NCBI GenBank assembly: GCA_030789695.1
Contig: CM061138.1
Location: 15,014,214-15,078,213 of the forward strand
DNA length: 64,000 nt
Source of the DNA: Scilla litardierei
Lineage: Eukaryota > Streptophyta > Magnoliopsida > Asparagales > Asparagaceae
Direction: 5' to 3'
Made by a program: the position numbers and the translations under genes. Below are positions 1-11,975 of this stretch, piece by piece. The notes beneath the pieces were generated by a model that saw only the letters and a program-made list of their open reading frames with translations, ran no database searches and was not told the origin of the DNA. The first letter of the stretch is position 1. Each line of letters starts with the position of its first letter.

Positions 1-14
1 ACGGAATTTTTCTT

Positions 15-27
15 AAGTTGGGGAGGA
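15..27 (+). other. Polypurine tract of a Ty3/gypsy element
   Basis: A purine-rich run directly precedes a TGTAACG LTR start. This is the usual plus-strand priming site next to a 3' LTR. It means the internal region of the element lies to the left, outside the window. Confidence 0.6.
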
Positions 28-302
28 TGTAACGACTGCTTTTCATGAATTTGGATTTATTATAATATAATATATGTTTTGGTGGATTTTCTCTTCGTGT
101 GTGGTTTTCGTCTCCGTAGCTTTCATTTTCGATCGATTCGTCGTATTTTCTCGTTTTTTTTCCTTAGGATTGTCGATTTCGAAGTAAGTCATTCGTGACG
201 GACTTCATAACGGTCGTATCTAACTATTAGATCAAGCCTAGGAGTCTTAGGAATCGATCCCAGGGCCCCGCGCTCCGTATCGGAACTTTTCTGTGCTCAT
301 TA

Positions 303-720
303 GCCGGTGTAAGAAGGGCCACCGACCGACTAGATGACGATCCAGTCGGTCGGCAATCCTTCTTGGACCGACTAGTTTGCTTTCTAAATTTCTCAGGAGT
401 TACTGTTTATCGTTAGTCGGTCTAAGAACGTTGGTTGACCGACTAGGTTGCAAACTAGTCGGTCAGCAATGCTTCTTGAACCGACTAACTTATCATCTTA
501 TTTTTGTATCAGCTACTGTTTACTCTTAGTCGGTCTAAGAACGTTCATCGACCGACTAGATGCCAAACTAGTCGGTCAGTACTTGTTCATGGACCGACTA
601 ACTCAAGAATCCTATTTTCGTTCAGGAGTTACTGTTTGCACTTAGTCGGTCTGCGTTGGTCGACCGACCGACTAGTTGCCAAATTAGTCGGTCAGTGGTT
701 GCTCTTTGACCGACTAACCA
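303..720. repeat. Cluster of GACCGACTAG/CTAGTCGGTC palindromic motifs in tandem units
   Basis: About four degenerate units of roughly 100-120 bp each pair GACCGACTAG (e.g. 324-333, 366-375, 437-446) with its complement. The shared spacers contain GGAGTTACTGTTT and GGTCTAAGAACGTT. Each pair can form a stem. The cluster sits in the upstream part of the LTR, before its pyrimidine-rich leader. Confidence 0.85.
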
Positions 721-1731
721 GTGTTAAAACCCTAATTTCTGGGCTTCCGCCAGCCCATCCTATTTAAACCCAACCCAAACGACTTCTTCTTCTCCAACAC
801 GACCCAAAGCCCTAAAAACTTCCCCCTTCAGCCCCCATCTTCCTCCAAGCTTCATTTCTCCATTCCAAGCCCTAAATCCATCATCCAATCCATCCATTCA
901 CCCTATCTACCTCTCACCATCCCCAAAATCTCACCAAAATCCATCAAATCCCCAAAATCCCCCAAAACCCTAGTTTCTCCAAACTTCCCCAATCCTTTCC
1001 AGATCTGGTCCTAGGGTTCCCCGGAGTGTTTCTTCCGCCACCTCTCGGTAAGAAATCGATCTACCGTTGTTTTCTTATCCTATTGTAATTTTTATGAAAC
1101 CCTAATAAAATACTTGTGTTTTGATGATTGTTCCCCATAACAGCGATTCCCCGTAGGCTAGCATCCGCGGTAACGAACTTTCGTAACCGTCATCCCCGGT
1201 GATAGGCAAGTGAAACTTGCATCTCTTGGTTTAGGCCATGTCTTAGGCCATTTCCCTTGCTTTAGCGTAAAAGAGACTAAACGGTGAAAGGATAGCCGTT
1301 TAGACGCCATTGACCTAGCTTGACAACGAAGCTTGGTCCGTCACCCTCCTCATGCTCATATGTCACGTTTAAATTCTATTAACGGTACGCAATTATCTGT
1401 TCATGGCATTGCATAGTGATTATTTATCGTGATTGCGTAGCACACGCTACAATCCCATGTTTCCTGGCTCGTGTTCCAGAAGCGAGCCCTGTAGTTGGAA
1501 ACCCCAACGCTCGAATGTCAACACACACTTATTTTCCTGGCTCATGACCAGAAGCGAGCATAATGAGTTGGAAACCCCAACGCTCGTCACATGTGGGTGG
1601 GGTAAGAGATAAGCGGACTGAGCCCGAGTGGCTTGATCAGCCACTCCGGCCAGCAGGTGATATCTCTAGTGTTTCAGTGTTGATAGTGATAGAGATAAAC
1701 GAGCTGGCCAGTAAGTGGACTCTCTATGCAC

Positions 1732-1806
1732 TAAGTGTTAAGTGTTAAGTGTTAAGTGCTAAGTGCTAAGTGATAAGTGATAAGTGATAAGTGATAAGTG
1801 ATTAGT
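1732..1806 (+). repeat. 7-bp minisatellite (TAAGTGN)n
   Basis: About ten head-to-tail copies of TAAGTG followed by T, C or A lie inside the gypsy LTR. The copies fall into blocks (GTT, then GCT, then GAT variants), which is the pattern of local slippage. Confidence 0.9.
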
Positions 1807-2433
1807 GAATTGGTAGCTTTTGCTACACCGTGCATGCTTGTCACTCTTTCAAACTGTTGCATCATATTTAACTGTCATGCCATTGTTTAACAATTAAATG
1901 CTAGGTTGTTAGTCACTTTCAGTTTCCTTGTCCAAGTCTTTTTAGACTTGCTGACATGTGCCCCTCTCTCTTTTGGGTGACGCATGTTAGACCTTGAGCC
2001 TGAGTTGCCAGCTGAGGGTGAGGTGTTTGCGGACGCCGAGCTTGAGCCCGTGTTGGACGGGGAGTACGTGGACACTGGGGACCAGTCCTAGTGTCTCCGT
2101 TGTGTTTTATTTTTGTTAGACAGTTGTTCTGTTATCGGTGCGTGGCACCTATACTTATTATGTCGTTGCTTTTGTTTGGCCTTGTTCTGGGCCCTTAGAC
2201 TCTTTCCTTTAGCCTGGTGGCTTTTCTGTGATGTTGGATATTTTGTGGACAAACTTTGGGATTGGTATTTCATATCCGTCTCACACTATTATTATTGTTG
2301 TTGTTGTTTCGATTGCAATTACAGGGACCTGCTTATACTAAATTGACGCTTATCGTGTTTGGGGCTTCACCGCTCCACTCCCGTGCGGACCTTTTCACGT
2401 CTCGCCTCCATTTTAGGGAAGCGGGTCATGACA

Positions 2434-5400
2434 TATCCTATGGGTATGACTTGAAGAACCAGAAGATTCTTCAGAAGGGAAAATTCCCTCGCATCCCTTA
2501 CTATAAGGGAAGATTAATTACAAGGCCATCTCCACGAAAAGTTGAAAAAGGATCTCCACGCTTCCTCAAAAAGAATACAAGGAGACAAATGTGGATAAAA
2601 TCCACCACCCCTAGTGGGCTATTTTGGTACTTCATTGTACTGATAAATGCATCCTCAGAACGTCCGTACGTATGTCTACTACAAGACCCGCAACTTAGCT
2701 TTTCCAAAGCTATTGGCACAAGAATAAAAATGTTGCGGGCACATTTCCCAGACAATAAAATGTTGTAAATAAGTCTGGTTAATGTTGGGAAATATACCTC
2801 AGTCTTTTCAAGAGTACTGCCAATCAACGGGAATTGAAAATGAACATACAAGTGCCGCATGTTCATACCCAAAATGGGTCGGCAGAGTCACTGAAAAGTA
2901 GACTCCAAAGGACTGAACGTCCATTAAATCCCGATTGCCTATGGATGCATAGGGACATGCAAACTCTGCATGCTGCATCGTAAATAAAAATAAGACCCTC
3001 TGGAGGTCAGAGTCTCCAATGCAACTTGCATATGGAATGCCACCGAACATTTCTCATCCGAGAATCTTCGGTCGCGCAGTCTTAAATCCCCATTGCACCA
3101 CTAAAGAGGACCAAAACGGTACTCAACGTCGCCTAGGTATCCATGCAGGGTTTGACTCACCCTCACTTATAAGATACCTAGAACCCCAAACGGGGGACGT
3201 AATTAAGGCACACCTTGAAGACTGTGATCTCGATGAGACGAGTTTCCCAAAAAATAGGCCCAGATACTGGAAAATCTGGCGCGAAGAAAATTATAACGTG
3301 GGATACAAACAGTTTGACCCACTATGATCCGGTAACAATACAATGTGTAGATGAGATCCAGAAGATCTTCCACACAGAGAACACTGTTCACTAATTACCG
3401 GAATCATTTATTGACAACCAGAAGATTGTCAGATCACACATCACTGCTGCAAAAACTCCAGCTAGGATTGACATCCCCGAGAATGGATGCAATCCACCAG
3501 CAGCAGAAGTGGCTGATCCTCAATAGAAAAGAGGCAGACCACCAGGCTCATAGGACAAGAAACTCCTGGAGACCTTAAGACAATACTACCACAGGACAAT
3601 GAGCTCCTGTCCACACCATCACCCTTCCCGGAATCCACTGCAGAGGAATTGCCGGGAAAAAGTGAAATTAAGTAAATGTTGTACGTACTGGGGAGGTGTT
3701 GGACAGATAGAACATAAATTGTCGACAATGTATTCACGTATCATATTGCCATATACATCGCAATGGCGATGATGTTTGTAAATTATCGTTCCACACTCCG
3801 TTGCTAGAAGGCAAACGTAGAGATTGGCCAAAATGTGGAACGTGGCAATAGAAGATGAGCTGGACTCACTTATGAAACGTGGAATGTTCGGACCTGAAGT
3901 CCAGACACCAAAAGGTGTCAAACCTGTGGATAAAACAAAGTATTGCAAACATAAGAAAAATAAATACAAAATCGTACGCTATACGGTACAACCTATAGCC
4001 CAAGGAAAATTTCGCTGAAACTAGGGATCGAACAAATTCAAATGAGCATGTCTCATAAATGATGCATCAGTCTCCCTAAGTTATCAAAAGCGAATACCTT
4101 ACGATTTGGCGAAGGAAAATTTTGGATATGCTGTTATTGGATGTTGTGACGGCGTACCTTCGTGGATATCTTATAAAGATAATTTCCGCATTTCCTTAAA
4201 ATGCCTGAATAGACTTCGGGACGTCTATTCAAGAAAAACAATAAGTATAAATAAATGTACAACCAAGAGAATCACTTGACAAGTCAATGATTCCTACTGA
4301 AGGTTGTCTTTGCATCTGTGCAAAGAACAGGATTAGAGATCTTAGTTGTAGACAACTAACATCTCATCGGATCTCCTGAAGAGAAAACCGAAATAAATGT
4401 ACAAGCCTGACTTTTAAAACATGAAATAAAAAGACCTAGGCAAATATAAAGTCATGGCTCATAGAATCCTGTTACAAACGCCCAGAAGTGCGTTGGAGAA
4501 ATTAAAAGGACCATTGTCATCCAAAGTACACCTACGGTGGTATACTCAATGGATGTACAAAAAAAGAACCCTTCCGATCGCTGGAAGAGGGGGAGGATAT
4601 AACTGGTCCTAAAGTCCCTTATCTAAGTGCAATCATGCACTCCTGGCTAAACTGCACGCGTCCCGATATAGCAGTTGCAGTTAACTCATTAGCCAGAGAT
4701 AGTTGGCACCTCACTAGGGCCATTAGACCGGAGTCAAGCCTTCTGCGCTTCCTCCAAGGGTCGAAAGATTTGGATTTACAAATTATAGTAGCATCCTCCA
4801 ATATTTGTGCAAATGCAGGTTACAGGTCCGGTCCCTATACTGTGAAATCACAGAACAGGTACCAACAGTGGGATGACCATCTACTGCAAATATGCAAAGC
4901 AACTTATGAAGGCAACATCATCCTATAATTCCGAGATCCTCACCATTCCAGAATCACACCAATGGTGTATTTAAGGGCACCTGGTGGTACATCACATCCC
5001 AGTGACGATTGGGATAGAGGCTAGTTCCGTGGAGCTGACCATATAGTCTGAAGACCACATCAGAGGCGACGAAACTTAGCACACCTCTCCAGAGTTTCTG
5101 GATTCAGCATCTGCTTGATGGTGACAAAATTTGTAATCTGTGTACATTTTCGGAATATTGTAAATAGGAGTGATGAGATAAGCCTAAGAGATCTGAAAGC
5201 CTAAGAGCTTTTACAGATCAGGGGGAGTTGACAGAATTTGTACTCTTTTCCCTTAGCTATGGTTTTTCCCACTGGGTTTTCCATAGCCAAAGGTTTTAAC
5301 GAGGCAAATCACATCAACTCTGGATCCTGAAGTATCCACCCCTCAGTGACGCTCAGAATCCAGAAGTATTCATGAGCAGAGTCACTTGTACAAATCAGGG

Positions 5401-5596
5401 GGAGTTAAAGAGCGTTTGCACTCTTTTTCCTTAACTATGGTTTTTCCCAATGGGTTTTCCATAGCCAAAGGTTTTAACGAGGCAAATCTCACCAACTCAG
5501 GATACTGAAGTATCCACCCCATGTGAGACCCATACAGGCTCAGAATCCTGAAGTATTCATGAGCGGGGTCCACAACCATGGCTGGATAAGGGGGAG
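2434..5596 (+). pseudogene. Degenerate Ty1/copia pol (integrase, RT, RNase H remnants)
   Basis: No frame stays open, but fragments in the three + frames read as copia Pol in the right order. A start-of-integrase segment (GYDLKNQKILQKGKFPRIPY) lies at about 2440-2500. Integrase core-like text is at 2590-3130, including QLAYGMPPNISHPRIFG near 3020. An RT-like LDVVTAYLRGYL is near 4135 and an RNase H-like LLRFLQGSKDLDL near 4740. Many stops and frame changes show long inactivity. The 5' part is absent because the gypsy LTR ends exactly where this begins. The lineage is not resolved; the very short LTR and the GGGGGAG tract suggest an Ale/Retrofit-like copia. Confidence 0.75.
5217..5572 (+). repeat. 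177-bp tandem duplication in the copia 3' region
   Basis: The segment starting ATCAGGGGGAGTT at 5217 recurs at 5394. Both copies run through GGTTTTTCCCA, CCATAGCCAAAGGTTTTAACG and GAAGTATTCATGAGC. The duplicated unit carries the GGGGGAG purine tract, so extra polypurine-like tracts precede the real one at 5586-5596. Confidence 0.85.
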
Positions 5597-5732
5597 TGTT
5601 GTGAATGGGTATTTACTGGGTTGATGAGTTATTGGGCCAACCCAAGTGGTTGGGCCCATACCCACTTGTATTCTCCCATTTGGCTATAAATATAGACTTG
5701 AGGGCTCTCCCCTCAGTAGTTGATTCATAACA
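5597..5732 (+). mobile_element. Short 3' LTR (136 bp) of the copia element
   Basis: The LTR starts TGTTGTGAAT directly after the tract ATAAGGGGGAG and ends ATTCATAACA. The ends are inverted repeats with one mismatch in ten bases. A TATA-like CTATAAATA lies near 5674. What follows at 5733 is a different, gypsy-type LTR, so the copia probably inserted there. The left LTR is outside the window. Confidence 0.7.
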
Positions 5733-7621
5733 TTAACAACTTTCATTTTTACAAGTTTTGCAAATTCGAACTGAAAAGTAGAGTTAAAATTCTTTTTCTA
5801 AAACTGGTCTGTTTTTAGACAGTTTTGACACCTTTCAGTAAAACGAGTAGAACTCCATGCACACTTTATAAAATATTCTGATCTTGATGCCGTTGGAAAG
5901 CTGACTTCAAGATATTCAACCCATAATTTTTTTAGATTTTAATTTTGTCTGTAACTTGTAGAAAAACGGACTTGAACTGAACTCAGTTTCTGGTTCAGAA
6001 TGCTGAAATTATACCTGTTAGGAGAAAATCCACCATAAATCACATATGTCAACTGAGCTTATGAAAATTGGTCAGTGAAAGGAAAACACCCATATCTACA
6101 ACTTTCGTGAATGGACCAGACACCAATTCTGACTGTAGATAGGCTAAAAGTGATATTCTTTCTGCTGTAACGGTTTTGACAGATTCATATGCTAATTTTG
6201 CTTAGTACTTATCATGGTCTAGTTTTGTTTGAAGTTAAGTTTGTTTGTGCTAATCATGTTCTCAATGACATGCTCTTGATACATGTAGTTATGCAGATGG
6301 TTCATGAAATATTCGTTATGTCAATAATATTTAAGTTCAATTTGTTTATGCTTTCACATTAGTATGTTCATAACGATGAGTTTGTGATGATATTTCATGC
6401 AATTCTTTAATTGAGATGATGATGATGATGGTGATGATATTGTTAAAAGATGGTTCAAGCGGTATTCAAGTCCGCTAGATGATTCATTGACAAACGAAGT
6501 AATATCTTGAAAACTGAGAGTGAGAATGAGGAATGTATCAGTCCTCCTAAAGGAGGGTGACACGGGTTTGGGGGAAAACGGGTAAACTTTAGGAGTTAAG
6601 GAGCGGACATATGATATGAATTCTCACCCGCTGTATCACTCCCAGAAGGGCGAGTTGAAAGGGTTGGAGAGGCCGCTGGTGTACTCGTGATGCATCATGA
6701 CGGTAATTGATGGTTTGCTCCGTTTGTCCGACAGAAAAACCGAGTTTGTCTCACTCCCATACCTTGTTCCGTTCGGGTACGGAGAGTTACGAGAGGCCCC
6801 TCCAGTGCTCGTGTCGCTGGTTGTGGTACCACTTTTTCACCCACACTGGGTGAAGTCCGCCTCCTTAGCGTTCTACGGTTTACACTGGTTCCAAATATGT
6901 GAATCAACAACTTATAGTAGTTGTCTTTAATTTATAAATGTTGTTATCTCATGTCTCCTAATTTTTGTGTACTTTAATGCTATTGTCCCATGATAACATG
7001 TTCTTACGCTTCCTTTCAATAGCTGCATTTCATAATATGGTTTCATATGCATGTTTTTGCACGTTCTCATAACTAGGTTCGCATGTTGGAATGTGATTAC
7101 TTTTATGCACTATGAACCTTACTTGTTAGACCACCCTCCCTAGATAGACAGACCAATTCTAAAACTGGGTCCTACTAGAGTGTTAGGAGTTTCTACTGGG
7201 TCACGCGTTGACGTGTCCCCGTTAACTTTCAGGTCATGTGAGTTGGAGGTTGGAGATAGCGGCTGGAGCTTTGGAGTTGGTGATCTGTTGTAGTATTGCG
7301 TGGTGAGGGGTATGATGAGAGACTTGTACTCTTGGTGTTTCTTTTTCGGGTGGACCTTTGTACTTAGAGTTGTGAATATGAAGATGTTGGTGTATGTATA
7401 AGATGTATCAATGTATCAATAAAATGAATATTGTACTTTTGTTATTTTCTCAGTATTTTTATCTGTGATGGAGTTTTACTTGTACTTCCCAGCACGTGCG
7501 TAGTACCTGCGGTGTTCTTCCTACTCTCTTCTTTGCTTTCTTTCTACGTAACACTCGCCTCTTCGGGAATACCTGATACGGATTCGTACTTATCGGGTAT
7601 CCCGGAGACCGGGTCGTTACA
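5733..7621 (+). mobile_element. 3' portion of an older Ty3/gypsy LTR interrupted by the copia
   Basis: It ends CCGGAGACCGGGTCGTTACA, the terminal signature seen on the solo LTR ending at 53729. An AATAAA lies near 7421, close to the right end, which fits + orientation. The left part of this LTR would lie beyond the window on the far side of the copia. No complete frame is present, and the listed open frames here are chance. Confidence 0.6.
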
Positions 7622-7790
7622 GCAGAAAATCCGGCTAGGGTTTCAAACCCCACCTAAAATCTCTCAAATCACGAAAATGGGGTTGAATTAATGCCACTTG
7701 GGTCGGGTTCCCGCCGCAGGGCTGCCTCGACCCACTTGCCGTGTTAATTCAGACCGGTCGGATCCAGTTCTGGCGCAGTCCCACACAAAT
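7622..7790. other. Unassigned spacer between two retroelements
   Basis: This 169-bp stretch separates the gypsy LTR end from the point where similarity to the SIRE-like 3' LTR begins. I see no gene or repeat in it. It may be a diverged part of the truncated SIRE-like 5' LTR. Confidence 0.4.
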
Positions 7791-8116
7791 GAGAGCATAT
7801 TGGAGGGTTTACTCCAATTGAAGGGTTTATTCCAACATACGCGGGTTTACTCATTTGTATCCCGGGTTTTGGAATTGTAACTCTTATTTGAGTTTTGGTA
7901 CCTAGTGAGCATCCACAGCTCAGGTGACAATGGTGGGATTGGAGTAGGCGTCGCCGAATCAGGATACATCTTGTGTTTACGATTGCCTTTGTTTCTTTAT
8001 TATTTGTGTTGCAATTATATTTCAGCATCTGCTTAATTATTTTTAATTGACATTTTTAATTGCTACTACACTATTCACCCCCTCTAGTGTGTTGCTTAGT
8101 ATTCAAGAATCCTAAC
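7791..8116 (+). mobile_element. Truncated 5' LTR of the SIRE-like copia
   Basis: It matches only the 3' quarter of the 11976-13286 LTR and is followed by a degenerate initiator-tRNA primer-binding site at about 8117-8130. The first 1 kb of the LTR is missing. Confidence 0.7.
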
Positions 8117-8214
8117 GATTAGTATCGAGCGAGTTGGAAGCATACACGCAACCAATAAGGCTTTAGGAGCTTCATCTCTATCCCACGAGGAAGGGCTATC
8201 AACCGTTCAACCTC

Positions 8215-9417
8215 CGCTCTTCAATGTCACAAACTATCCATCGTGGAAGGTGAAGATGATGATTTAGTTGGAGGAACAAGAGCTTTGGGACATCATTGAG
8301 TCCACATTTGAGGATACTGCGAAGCACTCGGTGGAAAGGTCAAATACAGAGAAGTACTTGATAAAGTACAACGCAAAGGTGATGACGGCACTTCATTATG
8401 CTCTTGATGTGAATGAGTTCAACTGCATTTCGATGTGCAAATTGGTGCATGAGATTTGGCATTTGTTGGAGGTTACTCATGAGGGGACTTCAAAGTAAAA
8501 GAAATCTAAATTAAGTGTTTTTGTATCTAAATATGAATTGTTTAAGATGTAGGAAGGAGAGAGCATTTCTGATATGTTTACAAGGATCACCGAGATCGTG
8601 AACACATTGGAAGCCCTTGGGAAGAATGTATTCCAAGAAAATAAGGCGTCAAAGATTCTTAGCTCTCTCACACCTCAATAGGAGTCAAAGGCTAACGGTA
8701 ACGAAGAGTCCAATGACATGAGAAAGTACCCGTGGAGGAGTGCATCAGAAACTTGATGGCATATGAGGCGAGGCTACAACATAAGAATGATTGCCAATCA
8801 CCAAAGCCAGTAGAGAAAAAAATGGGATTTCTTTCACGGCCATCGATGACAAGATTAAAAAGAAGAAGAAGAAGAAGCACAGATGCATCTCAAGTAAGGA
8901 CGACAGAGATGATGAATAGAGTGGTGATGAAGATAGAGTTGGCATGGATCTTGCCAACAAACTCTTGAAGTTAATGAATCAGTGTTAATGTAAGAACACT
9001 TTAAAATTATTTTCTAATACTAACAAAGATTTTGTTAGTTGATATAATTGTGGAAAGACATGTCATTATGTTAATAAGTGCCTAAAGAAGGGAAAAGAAA
9101 ATTTTAAGGGAAAATGGAATAAATTTTGGAAAGAAACGAAAGAGAAGCATTTGGCACTTGTTGGGACTTGGGATGATTCTTCTTTCGATGAGGAATGTGA
9201 AAGTGAGAATGAAGATGAAGGTGTGAATGCCTATACATCCATCATAGATGATTTGGATCCTTTCTCGAATTTTACTAGATTGGATTGGGGAGATGATAGC
9301 CAAAAGACCAAGAAAAGCACGTGTCTTATGGTGATTAGTGAAGATTCCCCAGCTTCAAGTGAAAGTGAAGAGGATAGCGAAGATGAGAGTGACGAAGAGA
9401 AGGAATATACAATGTAG
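8215..9417 (+). pseudogene. Decayed copia gag with zinc-knuckle relic and acidic tail
   Basis: Reading frames at 8215-8680 give a gag N-terminal domain: FNVTNYPSWKVKM, then an ELWDIIE segment, then KYELFKM*EGESISDMFTRI near 8540. A CCHC-like stretch is read at 9041-9085 (NCGKTCHYVNKC). Its expected first cysteine position is now a TGA stop. The frame then stays open to 9417 and ends in a strongly acidic Glu/Asp/Ser-rich tail, as in SIRE/Maximus gag. Several stops and a frame change break the gene, so no functional protein is expected. Confidence 0.7.
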
Positions 9418-9608
9418 AATCTTTGCAAAACTAACAAGGTAATGTTTACTTCTCTCTAGAAACTAGCTAAAACTCTTATTTCTTTACAATCTAAACATGA
9501 TGCTTTAGTAGCTAGTCAAGGGAACACTTAATATTTTGTTGATGAGTCACCTATGCATGCTATACACACTTTAGGTGATAGTAAGAAAAAAACTTCTTTC
9601 TTAAATCA

Positions 9609-9830
9609 ATGATCTTGGCAAAGGAAGAAACATTTCTTTCTCAGATCAAGGATCTTGGCAAAGAAAATGAAGATTTGAAAACCAAAAACCTTGAGTTAGA
9701 GTTCCGCATTTCTACACTGACTGTGAAATGCGATGAAGAATCCCATAAACTTCAGAAGTTTGTGAAATCTCGGGATTGCCTCAATGATTTGCTTAAACAA
9801 CAATATCCGGCAAATCAACGTGTGGCTTAG
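9609..9830 (+). pseudogene. Coiled-coil remnant of the SIRE-like gag
   Basis: A 73-codon frame is rich in Lys, Glu and Leu with heptad-like spacing (IKDLGKENEDLKTKNLELE). It fits the coiled-coil C-terminal part of SIRE-type gag. It is cut off from the upstream acidic tail by stops at 9418 and after. A second open piece at 9911-10260, with His-rich text and a NMGHYANAC knuckle-like motif, continues the relic. Confidence 0.5.
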
Positions 9831-10476
9831 GTTATGTCTTAAAGATTGGTTCCAAACCCACCACCTCTTCTGTTGGAACTAGACAACGATCTTATTAAGC
9901 ACCGAAGAGGATGCACCATGCTTTCTTGTACAACAACAATATTAACAAGAAGCATGTAACAGATGGCCTTGTGAATGAAAATCAACATGATTCATTCTAT
10001 GCCAAGAGGCAAGCCATTCACAATAGACATGCCAAGAAATTAATTTATCCGCACATGCATGTTAATCCCTCTATTTTTCATGCCATGTCTCATCCTAATG
10101 TCACTTATTTCAAACACCAAAACATGGGACATTATGCTAATGCTTGTAGTAAAAAGAGGCCGAACAAGAGGACTAGGAATGCCATGAGCCTTTGGATTCC
10201 TATCAATGTATTGTTACATAATGGGGATGCATATATTCAATCACTAGTTACTGATGTTGTTCGCTCTAGTGATTTTGTTAGGAAATCAAACTCATCTTGG
10301 GTTTGGTGGCATAACATTTATATCCACACATACTTGGTTGATTGGTTGGGTTGTTTAACTATTGCACATTTCTTTGCATCCAACCTATGTTTGTGTGATT
10401 CCCTTCAATTCGAAATTATTTTCAAAAATTGGTTTTTTGTGAATGTGATCTATGGGGTTACTATGTTATATATGCA

Positions 10477-10990
10477 CTAGTCATAACCCGTGCCCGCGGG
10501 CATGATTCATTTAAGATTTTTCCTTGCGAAATCTTTGTTCCCCGAATTTTTTTTCAAAGCCAAAATTTAAAAGAAAAACAAATTAGCTTACAATATTTAG
10601 CGGCACAAGCGTCTTCGGCGTGGGTGCCTTCGGTGCGGAACAACAAATTCAGCGCATGCGCCTTTGATACAGAACACCAAATTCGACGTGGGTGCCTTCG
10701 GCGCAGAACAACAAATTTGACATAAACCAACAATTTCGACGCAGGTGCCTTAGTCGCGGAACAACAAATCAGCGTTAAAAAATGGCACGGGCGCCTTCAG
10801 CGCGGAACAACAAATTCAGCGCATGCGTATTCGACACAGAAAACCAAATTCGATGTGGGTGCCTTCGGCGCAGAACAACAAATTCGACATAAAACAACAA
10901 TTTCGGCGCGGGTGCCTTAGGCGCGGAACAACAAATCAGCGTTAAAAAATTTCGCGGGCGCCTTCGGCGCGGGCTTCATATACATATAAC
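10477..10990 (-). mobile_element. Helitron 3'-end-like sequence with hairpin and CTAG
   Basis: On the minus strand the block ends with the GC-rich hairpin TGCCCGCGGGCA, about 10 bases, then CTAG followed by T. That is the canonical Helitron 3' terminus (hairpin, CTRR, insertion before T). A second similar hairpin (CCACGGGCATGGG on the minus strand) lies at about 10990. A 5' TC end paired with it was not identified, so the extent is approximate. No Rep/helicase coding is present. Confidence 0.5.
10617..10973 (+). repeat. Tandem ~172-bp repeat built from GTGCCTTCGGCGC units
   Basis: Two copies, starting near 10617 and 10789, share the internal order GGAACAACAAATTCAGCGCATGCG, then AATTCGA, then AACAACAAATCAGCGTTAAA. 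Each copy is itself made of shorter units around GCGGAACAACAAAT. The block sits inside the Helitron-like sequence next to its hairpin end. Confidence 0.85.
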
Positions 10991-11208
10991 CCATGCCCGT
11001 GGGACACTGTTCATTTAAAAATCTTGGACCTACTAATTTTAAACAAACATTAATAATTATTAGTTTTCCCTTAAATATCAGTAGATGTGATCGAAATTTT
11101 ACAGGGTTTTGCAACGCGGATCAATGAGTTGACAACATCTCCCGCGTTCATTCTCCCACAGCTCGCGTTCATTCCCAAGATGAGATTGTGTGTGTGCACA
11201 ACATTTTT

Positions 11209-11420
11209 ATCATAACTAATATTAAAAGGTTATTCCTAATTTCAATGTTTTTGTGTATTCCCAACAAATTTCTCTTCAACCCAAAAACTTCCCTCCAAAA
11301 CTTGATGTGACATTGCCACATAGGACAAATTCAAAATCTGCCCTCAATTGTAATATAGATTATTTATCCATGTATATGACATAGGGTTTTTTTATATGCT
11401 ATGTATTTTCAAAAACTTAT
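11209..11420 (+). mobile_element. Possible Helitron 5' end fragment
   Basis: The stretch begins TCATAACTAATATTAAAAGG and is followed by the low-complexity text (GACATTGCCACATAGGAC) often seen just inside plant Helitron 5' ends. No matching + strand hairpin-CTRR end was found downstream, so this is probably a fragment. Evidence is motif resemblance only. Confidence 0.3.
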
Positions 11421-11975
11421 TTTGAAGCATATTTTCTTCCTTTGATGATTTTGGAATAATTCCAAACAATGTTGGATACTGTTCCAATTTCATCATTTTA
11501 ACATTGTTTATTCTTGATATGTTTTGGTTCTATTACAATGTCATATATCAATGTCCTAGCTTGATTTCAATAAATAATCTTGCATTGATTTCTTTTGTTT
11601 CTTGTCTCCATTTGGTTGATTGGTTTATAGAGTCAAATTTTTTTATCCATTCTATGATCCAGGGGAGCATGGTATTGCGAATGATACACACTTTACATTT
11701 TATTTGGTATCATACATTTCTCTATCTCTTTTGTCAATTGTTTTGACTTTCATGTCCACCGTTTAACAATTACAAGGGGAAGAGTGATATGCATATGTAA
11801 AAATGAATGCTTGCATGAATATTTCTATTTCATTTAGCATTGCTTTTACATCTGTCCACTTATATGCATTATGTCTTTATTTTTTCAATTGGTGTGAATT
11901 CAAGTATGGGGAGCCATTAATATGTTTTAATGTTTATTTTTATATAGTGGGTGTCGTCATCAAAAGGGGGGAAAA

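Larger units (their letters stand above)
28..2433 (+). mobile_element. 3' LTR of a Ty3/gypsy retrotransposon (long-LTR type)
   Basis: The block begins TGTAACGAC after a polypurine tract and ends GCGGGTCATGACA, so it has the TG...CA ends of an LTR. Its 2.4-kb length and its layout are those of long-LTR gypsy families: a palindrome-rich 5' part, a pyrimidine-rich leader near 780-1020, and a TGTAAC/GTTACA-like terminal signature. The next base, 2434, resumes a copia pol frame, so this element probably inserted into that copia. The left LTR and left duplication are outside the window, so the duplication cannot be tested. The exact right end is inferred from the terminal signature. Confidence 0.65.

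Noticed and set aside
1732..1806. Regular short repeats as a CRISPR-like array
   Set aside because: Units are 7 bp head-to-tail without spacers, and the context is a plant LTR. It is a minisatellite.
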